Positions 47,922 through 54,937 of a stretch of 64,000 nt of DNA are shown in pieces; position 1 is the stretch's first letter, and each line of letters begins with the position of its first letter. Source of the stretch: Cognatishimia maritima (GTDB taxonomy: Bacteria > Pseudomonadota > Alphaproteobacteria > Rhodobacterales > Rhodobacteraceae); contig NZ_FQWM01000008.1 of the NCBI RefSeq assembly GCF_900129685.1, forward strand, positions 62,001-126,000. Direction: 5' to 3'. A program made the position numbers and the translations under genes. The notes below the pieces were generated by a model. It saw only the letters and a list, made by a program, of their open reading frames with translations, ran no database searches and had not been told where the DNA came from.

Positions 47922-48908
47922 TCACCCGATGCTCATGCTCGCCGCGCTTTCCGGCAGTTCTTCGTCAAACAGACGCTGATAGAACTCTGCCACGGTCTGG
48001 CGTTCCAACTCATCACATTTGTTGAGGAAGGTCAGACGGAACGCGTAGCCCACATCGCGGAAAATTTCAGAGTTCTGCGCCCAGTTGATCACCGTCCGAG
48101 GCGACATAACGGTAGACAGGTCCCCGTTCATAAAGGCCGTCCGGGTCAGGTCGGCCACAGTCACCATCTGGCGCACCTTCTTGCGGCCCGCCTCGGTGTT
48201 GTAATGGGGCGCTTTGGATAGAACGATATTGGTTTCCGCATCAATACTCAGGTAGTTCAGCGTGCTGACCAAGGACCAACGGTCCATCTGCGCTTGGTTG
48301 ATCTGCTGCGTGCCGTGGTAAAGCCCTGTCGTGTCGCCCAGACCCACGGTGTTCGCCGTCGCAAACAGGCGGAAGTGTTTGTGCGGGGTGATGATTTCAT
48401 TCTGGTCCAGCAGCGTCAGCTTACCGTCGTGTTCCAGTACCCGCTGGATCACAAACATCACGTCCGCGCGGCCCGCATCATATTCATCAAACACAATCGC
48501 AACCGGGTTGCGCAGTGCCCAAGGCAGGATGCCCTCGTGGAATTCAGTGACCTGCTTGCCATCTTTTAGCTTGATCGCGTCCTTACCGATCAGGTCGATC
48601 CGGCTGATGTGGCTATCAAGGTTCACCCGCACGGACGGCCAGTTCAGGCGCGCTGCAACCTGTTCGATGTGGGTCGATTTACCTGTACCGTGATACCCTT
48701 GGATCATCACGCGCCGGTTATGGGAAAAGCCCGCGAGGATCGCCAGTGTGGTATCGGGGTCAAACTTATAGGTCGGGTCCAGCGCGGGCACACGATCGGT
48801 GGCCTCGGCAAACCCTTTGACCTTCATATCCGTATCAATTCCAAAGACTTCACGAACCGAGATTTCTTCGGTCGGTTTTGCGTTGATGTCGGTCATGCCG
48901 TCTGCCAT
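47922..48908 (-). CDS. cobS: Cobaltochelatase subunit CobS
   Basis: AAA+ ATPase partner of CobT in the cobalt chelatase. The 328-residue protein has a short N-terminal region ([17 protein letters not shown]), Walker A GYHGTGKS at 71-78, Walker [17 protein letters not shown], sensor segment [22 protein letters not shown] and the arginine-finger region [11 protein letters not shown]. The start at 48908 agrees with the family length (about 328) and has AAGGA upstream; 36 more codons of open frame are unsupported. The transcript continues into the DUF4240 gene and cobT. Confidence 0.96.
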   Translation of the reverse strand: MADGMTDINAKPTEEISVREVFGIDTDMKVKGFAEATDRVPALDPTYKFDPDTTLAILAGFSHNRRVMIQGYHGTGKSTHIEQVAARLNWPSVRVNLDSHISRIDLIGKDAIKLKDGKQVTEFHEGILPWALRNPVAIVFDEYDAGRADVMFVIQRVLEHDGKLTLLDQNEIITPHKHFRLFATANTVGLGDTTGLYHGTQQINQAQMDRWSLVSTLNYLSIDAETNIVLSKAPHYNTEAGRKKVRQMVTVADLTRTAFMNGDLSTVMSPRTVINWAQNSEIFRDVGYAFRLTFLNKCDELERQTVAEFYQRLFDEELPESAASMSIG

Positions 48909-49217
48909 GGCGCGGAATCCTTCTGTTCGCTGCGTATCGCGCGTCGTGTCTATGCGTTTCGCGGGCCACAATATCGTTGGCCTGCCGGAGGGAAAGGGCA
49001 AAAGCGCCGAAACCACCTTTGATCAGACGAAAAAACGGCTTTTTCCGCTGCGTGGACTCATAAGCAAACTTGAGTGGATTGTCGAGAATGGTACTTATGG
49101 TCTCAAAAATAAGCATTGATGGGCGCGCCGCAGAGGCCTCACGCGGAATTGAGCGTTGTTTTCTTGCAATGGCGGGGCGTTGAAACAACCTTTCAGACAA
49201 CAAGAAAGGACGTGGAT
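48909..49217. other. Divergent intergenic region between cobS and msrB
   Basis: About 310 bases containing the upstream regions of both genes. I see no further gene. A short run near 49030 (AAAAAACGG/CTTTTTCCG) is A/T-rich but not a proper hairpin. A cobalamin riboswitch was looked for by its core sequence and not found. Confidence 0.45.
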
Positions 49218-49700
49218 ATGAACCGTCGCGACATTTTGCGCACCAGCGCTGCATTTGGTTTTACAGGCGCATTAGGGGGCATGGCCATGCCTGCCATCGC
49301 TGCGGCTGGAGATTTCGAAGTCACCCGGACAGAGGCAGAATGGCGCGCCATGCTGACGCCGCTGCAATACAAAGTTATGCGCGAACATGGAACCGAACGG
49401 GCCTTTACTTCGCCACTGGACAAAAACTATGCCGAGGGCCTCTATCATTGCCGGGGCTGTGATCTGGAACTCTATTCGTCAGAGCACAAATATGACAGCG
49501 GCACTGGCTGGCCGAGTTTTTACAAATCCCTGCGCAATGCTGTTGGCACCCAACCAGACCGCATTCTGCTGCGCGTGCGCACCGAAGTGCACTGCCGCCG
49601 CTGCGGAAGCCATCTTGGCCATATCTTTGATGATGGTCCACGCCCGACCGGCAAACGCCATTGTTTGAATGGCGCGTCGTTGGTGTTCAAGGCTGCCTAA
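49218..49700 (+). CDS. msrB: Exported peptide-methionine (R)-S-oxide reductase MsrB
   Basis: Reduces methionine-R-sulfoxide in proteins. The 160-residue precursor has a twin-arginine signal peptide (NRRDILRTSAAFGFTGALGG up to about residue 29), so it should be folded in the cytoplasm and exported to the periplasm. The mature part holds the SelR fold: FTSPLDKNYAEGLYHCRGCDLELYSS, KYDSGTGWPSFY, VHCRRCGSHLGHIFDDGP and the catalytic Cys in KRHCLNG; the two CxxC pairs bind zinc. The ATG at 49218 is chosen because it opens the Tat signal; the frame is open further upstream. Confidence 0.94.
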   Translation: MNRRDILRTSAAFGFTGALGGMAMPAIAAAGDFEVTRTEAEWRAMLTPLQYKVMREHGTERAFTSPLDKNYAEGLYHCRGCDLELYSSEHKYDSGTGWPSFYKSLRNAVGTQPDRILLRVRTEVHCRRCGSHLGHIFDDGPRPTGKRHCLNGASLVFKAA

Positions 49701-49733
49701 AACGGCAAAATCGCGACAATCCAATCTCTGCGC

Positions 49734-49762
49734 AATGGCGTTCCTTCGGGGGCGCCATTTTT
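49734..49762 (+). terminator. Rho-independent terminator of msrB
   Basis: AATGGCGTTCC and GGGGCGCCATT form an 11-pair stem (two G-T pairs) capped by a TTCG tetraloop, followed by a short T run. It lies 34 bases after the msrB stop. Confidence 0.85.
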
Positions 49763-49938
49763 CATGTGGGCTACCTGTCACGCCACGCGGGATAGCGCAA
49801 AAATAAATGAAGTCAAATATTTAACCCAAAACTCTTTGTGATGTGAAAATCAGGAAAAAGAGTGAACCACCCGCCGCTTTACTCCGTATTCGATGCACAA
49901 CCAACAAGATGTTGGATTGATAGAAACTGGAGACGAAA

Positions 49939-50502
49939 ATGACTTTTCTTAAAACCGTTACCCTTGGCTTCACTCTTGCTGCTGGCGCTGCTGTTGCTGG
50001 CAGCCATGCCGCGAAAGAAAACCCAATGGTGGGCGGTGCACCGATGATGGCGGATATGAACATCGTTGAAAATGCGGTGAACTCTGCAGACCACACAACG
50101 CTGGTCGCAGCCGTTCAGGCCGCTGGACTGGTCGAAACCTTGCAAAGCGAAGGTCCATTCACCGTGTTCGCTCCTGTCAACGCTGCGTTTGATGCGCTGC
50201 CAGAGGGCACGGTGGAGTCGCTGCTGAAACCTGAAAACAAAGACGCGCTGACCAAAGTGCTGACCTGCCACGTGGTGGCTGCGAATGCGATGTCAGACGC
50301 GATTGTTGGCATGATCAACGACGATGGCGGTATGCACGCGGTTGAAACCGTAGGTGGTTGCACGCTGACTGCAATGCTGGACGGTGACATGGTCAAACTG
50401 AAAGACGAACAGGGCGGTATCGCGACCGTGACCATCGCCGACGTCGTGCAATCAAACGGTGTAATCCACGTGATCGATAAGGTGCTTTTGCCTGCAAACT
50501 AA
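49939..50502 (+). CDS. Fasciclin domain secreted protein
   Basis: A 187-residue exported protein. A signal peptide (TFLKTVTLGFTLAAGAAVAGSHA) precedes one fasciclin (FAS1) domain with the two conserved blocks: FTVFAPVNAAFDALPEGTVESLL (H1) and ANGVIHVIDKVLLP-like GVIHVIDKVLLPAN (H2). Two Cys (in LTCHVV and VGGCTL) may form a disulphide. FAS1 proteins mediate adhesion; the specific role here is unknown. The gene is flanked by terminators on both sides and so is a single-gene unit. Confidence 0.92.
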   Translation: MTFLKTVTLGFTLAAGAAVAGSHAAKENPMVGGAPMMADMNIVENAVNSADHTTLVAAVQAAGLVETLQSEGPFTVFAPVNAAFDALPEGTVESLLKPENKDALTKVLTCHVVAANAMSDAIVGMINDDGGMHAVETVGGCTLTAMLDGDMVKLKDEQGGIATVTIADVVQSNGVIHVIDKVLLPAN

Positions 50503-50517
50503 AGTCACCATCACTGC

Positions 50518-50547
50518 AAAAGGCCACTCTGTCGAGTGGCCTTTTTT
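50518..50547. terminator. Bidirectional terminator between fasciclin and DnaJ-domain genes
   Basis: AAAAGGCCACTC and GAGTGGCCTTTT pair perfectly around TGTC, with A and T runs on both sides. It lies 16 bases after the fasciclin stop and about 18 bases after the convergent dnaJ-like stop, and can serve both. Confidence 0.92.
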
Positions 50548-50564
50548 GCTTTTTTCACAGTGCT

Positions 50565-51182
50565 TTATTTAAAACTGTTTGAGTCCTTGATCTGATCCCA
50601 GGCCCAGACAACTTCCTGCAGCTGTTCCTCTTGGCTCCGGTCCCCGCCATTCATATCCGGGTGCAGCACTTTGATCAGCTTCTTATAAGCCTTACGGATA
50701 TCGGCCTTTGACCATGTCGATTCCGCCTCAAGAATATCAATCGCGCGCTGTTCCGTCGGGGGCAGGCGTCGCCCGGTCGAACGACCCGGGTTCTGCGTCG
50801 CGTTTCCACCCAAGACCTGATGCGGGTCTTCAATGCCAAGCCGTGCCCAAGCGCGCGCTTCTGGATCAGTGAACTTCTTGGTTTCCCGCTCCCAAACTTT
50901 GTCTTTCGAGTTCTGAGCGTTCATCTCGGCTTCGGTCTTGCCGTCAAAAAAGCTCCACTTCGCGTTATATTCACGCACATGGTCTTTGCAGAACCAGCGG
51001 AATTCATCCAGCACATCCGGTGCTTTGGGCGCACGGAACTTACCCGGCTCCTCACAGCCATCCATTTCGCACACGCGTGTAGAAGTTGTGGATTCACCAG
51101 ACATGCCCCGGCGGCCACGCGGGTTTTTCTTCTTTGCAGAAGACACGGACATATCGAATCCGAAGGGATCTGGTTTCGGCAT
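50565..51182 (-). CDS. DnaJ-domain protein with putative N-terminal zinc finger
   Basis: A 205-residue protein. The C-terminal 65 residues form a J domain (AIDILEAESTWSKADIRKAYKKLIKVLHPDMNGGDRS) with the HPD motif that stimulates Hsp70. The N-terminal half has VCEMDGCEEPGKF and RWFCKDHVREYN, whose Cys/His spacing (C-x4-C, then C-x2-H) looks like a zinc site. In related bacteria such genes lie beside bolA and cobS, as here. The client is unknown. It diverges from bolA by 73 bases. Confidence 0.88.
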   Translation of the reverse strand: MPKPDPFGFDMSVSSAKKKNPRGRRGMSGESTTSTRVCEMDGCEEPGKFRAPKAPDVLDEFRWFCKDHVREYNAKWSFFDGKTEAEMNAQNSKDKVWERETKKFTDPEARAWARLGIEDPHQVLGGNATQNPGRSTGRRLPPTEQRAIDILEAESTWSKADIRKAYKKLIKVLHPDMNGGDRSQEEQLQEVVWAWDQIKDSNSFK

Positions 51183-51255
51183 TCTCTCACCTTTTCGACT
51201 CGGAGCGGAAAGTTTAGTCTATTGGACGCAAGATTGAAGAGGGCAGGTCAAAAAA

Positions 51256-51522
51256 ATGAGCGTAAAAGACGAAATTCATGCGCGGTTGTCCGCTGCTTTT
51301 GAACCGGCAGAACTGGTGGTGGTGGATGACAGTGAAAGCCATCGCGGCCATGCCGAATATCAAGAAGGCGGCGAGAGCCATTTCAACGTTCACATCCGCG
51401 CGCAAGCCTTTGAAGGTATGTCAAGAATTGCCCGTCACCGGTCGGTGCATAAAGCGCTTGGGGCAGAGCTTGTTGGGCGTATCCATGCGCTTGCCTTGGA
51501 CATTGGTGCACCTGAAGACTGA
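51256..51522 (+). CDS. bolA: BolA family protein
   Basis: An 88-residue class II KH-fold protein. BolA features: EIHARLSAAFEPAELVVVDDSESHRGHAEYQ, then SHFNVHIRAQAFEGMSRIARHRSVHKALGAEL, with the conserved His in SHRGH and RHRSVH. BolA proteins work with monothiol glutaredoxins in iron-sulfur regulation and affect morphology. Short single-gene unit divergent from the DnaJ-domain gene. Confidence 0.93.
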   Translation: MSVKDEIHARLSAAFEPAELVVVDDSESHRGHAEYQEGGESHFNVHIRAQAFEGMSRIARHRSVHKALGAELVGRIHALALDIGAPED

Positions 51523-51606
51523 CGGGCAATCCGCGCAGAAAATAAGCAAAACAGCAGACCAAGAGGCCTTCTGTCTGCATTTCTATCGGTCAGCCGGGGT
51601 GGCGAC

Positions 51607-53118
51607 TTAGCCGTTCAGCTTTTGCGCCACCAGTTGGTTCACGGCTTTCGGATTGGCCTTACCGCCGGTCGCCTTCATCACTTGACCGACAAACCAGCCT
51701 GCCAGTTTCGGGTTCACTTTGGCCTTTTCAACCTGCTCTGGGTTGGCGGCAATGATCTCATCCAACGCAGCCTCGATGGCCCCAGTGTCGGTCACCTGTT
51801 TCATGCCACGCTCTTCAACGATCTGCGCCGGATCACCACCTTCGGTATAGACGATCTCAAACAGATCCTTGGCAATCTTGCCAGAGATCGCATCAGAGCT
51901 GATCAGGTCAATGATCCCACCCAGTTGCGCCGGGGAAATCGGGCTGTCGGTGATGCCTTTGTCGTCCTTTTTCAGGCGACCAAAAAGTTCGTTGATAACC
52001 CAGTTTGCAGCCAATTTACCGTTGCGCCCATTGGCGACCTCTTCAAAGAAGGTCGCGTTTTCAGCCTCTGCCGTCAGCACGGATGCGTCATATTCGGACA
52101 GGCCGAAGTCATTGACAAAACGCGCTTTTTTCTCGTCAGGAAGTTCTGGCAAAGACGCTGCAATGTCATCGACCCAACCCTGTTCAATCTCCAGCGGCAG
52201 CAGGTCTGGGTCAGGGAAGTAGCGATAATCATGCGCTTCTTCTTTGGACCGCATGGAACGCGTTTCGTTCTTGTCCGCATCGTAAAGACGGGTTTCCTGA
52301 TCCACGGTGCCACCAGCCTCGACAATCGCGATCTGACGACGCGCTTCGTATTCGATGGCCATCTGGATGAACCGCATGGAGTTCATGTTCTTGATCTCAC
52401 ACCGGGTGCCGAGGTGAGAGAAGTCCTGCGTCTCTTGGTATTTTTCATACTGGCCCGGACGGCAGATCGACACGTTCACGTCCGCGCGCAGGTTACCGTT
52501 TTGCATGTTGCCATCACAAGTGCCCAGATAGCGCAGGATCTGGCGCAGTTTGGTTACATAGGCGGCGGCCTCTTCGGGGCCGCGGATGTCCGGGCGGCTC
52601 ACGATTTCCATCAGCGCAACGCCGGTCCGGTTCAGGTCGACGAACGACATATTTGGGTCCATGTCATGCACGGATTTACCAGCGTCCTGTTCCAGGTGGA
52701 TGCGTTCAATCCGCACCTTGCGCGCAACGCCCGGTCCCATATCAACGATGATCTCACCTTCGCCGACAATCGGGTGGTACAGCTGGGAAATCTGATAGCC
52801 TTGCGGCAGGTCCGGGTAGAAATAATTCTTACGGTCAAAGGCCGACCACAGGTTGATGTCCGCCTTCAGGCCCAGACCTGTACGAACAGCCTGTTCGACG
52901 CAATATTCGTTGATCACTGGCAACATGCCCGGCATCGCTGCATCCACGAAAGACACGTTGGCGTTCGGTTCTGCTCCGAATTTGGTGGAAGCCCCGGAAA
53001 AGAGTTTTGCATTGCTGCTGACCTGCGCATGCACTTCCATCCCGATTACAAGTTCCCAATCATGTTTCGCGCCAGCGATCACTTTGGGTTTCGGGGTTTC
53101 AAAAGTCAGGTCCAGCAT
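51607..53118 (-). CDS. gatB: Aspartyl/glutamyl-tRNA amidotransferase subunit B
   Basis: Subunit of the GatCAB complex that converts mischarged Glu-tRNA(Gln) (and Asp-tRNA(Asn)) to the amidated form. The 503-residue protein has the GatB core [74 protein letters not shown] and [13 protein letters not shown], then the C-terminal helical YqeY-like region. I prefer the ATG at 53118 ([16 protein letters not shown]) to the ATG five codons earlier. gatA and gatC are not in the window. Length is normal (about 500). Confidence 0.97.
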   Translation of the reverse strand: MLDLTFETPKPKVIAGAKHDWELVIGMEVHAQVSSNAKLFSGASTKFGAEPNANVSFVDAAMPGMLPVINEYCVEQAVRTGLGLKADINLWSAFDRKNYFYPDLPQGYQISQLYHPIVGEGEIIVDMGPGVARKVRIERIHLEQDAGKSVHDMDPNMSFVDLNRTGVALMEIVSRPDIRGPEEAAAYVTKLRQILRYLGTCDGNMQNGNLRADVNVSICRPGQYEKYQETQDFSHLGTRCEIKNMNSMRFIQMAIEYEARRQIAIVEAGGTVDQETRLYDADKNETRSMRSKEEAHDYRYFPDPDLLPLEIEQGWVDDIAASLPELPDEKKARFVNDFGLSEYDASVLTAEAENATFFEEVANGRNGKLAANWVINELFGRLKKDDKGITDSPISPAQLGGIIDLISSDAISGKIAKDLFEIVYTEGGDPAQIVEERGMKQVTDTGAIEAALDEIIAANPEQVEKAKVNPKLAGWFVGQVMKATGGKANPKAVNQLVAQKLNG

Positions 53119-53194
53119 CTGCCGTCGCTCCATCTTAAAGGTACAGATGGCGTTCTAGGGCAGGGTGGGGGCAGGGGCAAGAGGAGTGAACAGC

Positions 53195-53263
53195 GTAGGG
53201 TGGGGTTTTACCCCACCATTCTGCAAGTAGGCGATGAAACGGTGGGGTAAAACCCCACCCTAC
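53195..53263. repeat. Nested inverted repeat, REP/BIME-like element
   Basis: Two 23-base arms (53195-53217 and 53241-53263) are perfect reverse complements separated by 23 bases. Each arm is itself palindromic: a GTAG head followed by GGTGGGGT/ACCCCACC. This is the architecture of paired REP sequences mobilised by RAYT transposases. It sits between two minus-strand genes and shares its plan with the single unit at 39583. Confidence 0.85.
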
Positions 53264-53267
53264 AGCG

Positions 53268-54572
53268 TCACGGCTGAATTTCAGTGATCCCATCCGGGCC
53301 AAAGTGGATGGTCAAACCCGCCTCAAGGTTCTTCATAAACGGCTGCGCAACGGCGTTCATTGCGAAGTCGCGGCCCTTTTGGGCCAGCCGGTCCATCGAC
53401 ACGCTGCGCACGCCGTTGTCAAAACCCAGTTCCGCGTGGCCCCAGATCAACGGGTGCACTTCACGCAGGGCGTTGTGCACCACATCTTCAAAGGCGGCGC
53501 GCAAGGCGGCTTGTTGTTCGGTGCCAGTTCCAGTTTCGCGATAGTGCTGACGGGCAGCCTGCCATGCGCAGTAAAGCTGCGCGGCGACCAGATTGGCGGT
53601 CGCCTGATCGGTATGGCGGTCCAGAATGTCGTGGATGCCGTCGATGAAATAATCGGTGTCGATATGCGCAAGCCCGGTTGGGTCGATCAGCAGCGCGTCA
53701 AACCACACCCAAGCATAGGCACCTGCGCCCCAAAGGTCATAGGTGCGTGCGGCGGTGCGGCGGGCTTGCAAATCAAGATTTGCGTGATCGCCGTACCATT
53801 GCGGCAGCATATAGGTGCCAAGCGCGCGCATGTGGCGGGGGTTATCCGGGTCCAGATCGATCAGGTCTTCGAAATCATCGGCAACGCGGTCGCCGGGATG
53901 CTCACTGCCCGGCAGTAGCGCACAACGGGCTGCCGACAGCGCGGCGGAATTCAGTTCATGCGGGCAAAACTGATCAAGGATCTCCTCGGCCCGAGCGAAA
54001 TGCGCCAAGAACGCCTCGCGGTTTGCGTCTTTCAGATCGGCGACCGGCACGGTGCCACGCCACGCCCAACCAATATCGATATGCATATGGGCTACGACCA
54101 GCGCGACGGCATAGTCATCGGGGTATTCGGTCAGCACCAATTCGAAATCTTCGATGCCGTCAAAAAAGTTGGAGTCCTTTGCCGGTTTACCATGCAGCAG
54201 GGCGTGTTCTGCCGCACTCACCACATCCGCCCGCGCGCCAAAGAGCATCAGGTCAACAATCGGCGTGCCTTTGACGGTCACGTCTCGTGTACGGTCCGCC
54301 ATGCGGATGCGTTCACTCAGACAATCCCAACGGTCCTGTCGGGCAAGGAACTGCGCGTTTTCCCGCACTTCATTGTCGCCCTTCAAACCAAGGGATGAGG
54401 TGTTTACAGGGATTTTGATCCGGTCAATCAGGGTCTCGGAGTCCGCTTCCATCTCGGGCAGGAAAGCCAAGGGGGCCGCGTCTCTCGGGGCGGAGAATTT
54501 GCGCATCACGGCCTTCAGCGGTTCAGGCAATCTGGGGCGCGGCATGTCCGAGAGGGGGAAGTCAAATTTCAT
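53268..54572 (-). CDS. Conserved hypothetical protein
   Basis: A 434-residue soluble protein that I do not recognise. It has no signal peptide or membrane segment and is rich in Ala, Asp and Arg. The middle (YAVALVVAHMHIDIGWAWRGT and WYGDHANLDLQARRTAARTYDLWGAGAYAWVWFDALLID) is strongly alpha-helical with several His and Trp. The coding frame is well formed and long, and the ATG at 54572 has GGAG seven bases upstream, so it is a real gene; a GTG eleven codons earlier is less likely. Its stop lies only five bases from the REP-like element. No function is inferred. Confidence 0.85.
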   Translation of the reverse strand: MKFDFPLSDMPRPRLPEPLKAVMRKFSAPRDAAPLAFLPEMEADSETLIDRIKIPVNTSSLGLKGDNEVRENAQFLARQDRWDCLSERIRMADRTRDVTVKGTPIVDLMLFGARADVVSAAEHALLHGKPAKDSNFFDGIEDFELVLTEYPDDYAVALVVAHMHIDIGWAWRGTVPVADLKDANREAFLAHFARAEEILDQFCPHELNSAALSAARCALLPGSEHPGDRVADDFEDLIDLDPDNPRHMRALGTYMLPQWYGDHANLDLQARRTAARTYDLWGAGAYAWVWFDALLIDPTGLAHIDTDYFIDGIHDILDRHTDQATANLVAAQLYCAWQAARQHYRETGTGTEQQAALRAAFEDVVHNALREVHPLIWGHAELGFDNGVRSVSMDRLAQKGRDFAMNAVAQPFMKNLEAGLTIHFGPDGITEIQP

Positions 54573-54753
54573 CTGCGGCTCCGTATCAGTCAGAGCCTTT
54601 GTCACCGGAAAATTGGGCGGGAAATGGGCAGCCGGGGGGTAAGAAGCGGACCTTTACGTGTGAAAATTGGGCATTTGCGGTCAACCAAATACAAATGCCC
54701 TAGGTCTCAGGTTGATTGTCGCCAATAAGGTGACAGTTAACCGGTTCTTAATT

Positions 54754-54867
54754 TCAGTTTATCCGAAACGCCCGCTTGATGTCTTGCAGTGCTTCGGCTT
54801 GTTGTTCGGACATATCCGTCTGTGTCGCCACAATATCTGTGTGGACCAAGGTAGAGGCAGTCCACAT
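54754..54867 (-). CDS. Possible small protein after pepN
   Basis: A 37-codon frame starting at ATG 54867 (MWTASTLVHTDIVATQTD...), ending IKRAFRIN. Upstream in frame LAIAALLVV would make a membrane helix if translation began at an alternative start (TTG at 54879). No clear ribosome site is visible and the start is unresolved. It lies 70 bases downstream of pepN on the same strand. It could be a small membrane protein or the damaged end of one. Confidence 0.35.
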   Translation of the reverse strand: MWTASTLVHTDIVATQTDMSEQQAEALQDIKRAFRIN

Positions 54868-54937
54868 CTTGACAACCAATAGCGCGGCGATCGCTAGGTC
54901 ACCGCGTTTGGTTTACTGGTTTTCTTCGCGTGTGACT

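Noticed and set aside
51622-53250. A 542-codon plus-strand open frame opposite gatB
   Set aside because: Antisense to a conserved gene with no ribosome site or recognisable motif.
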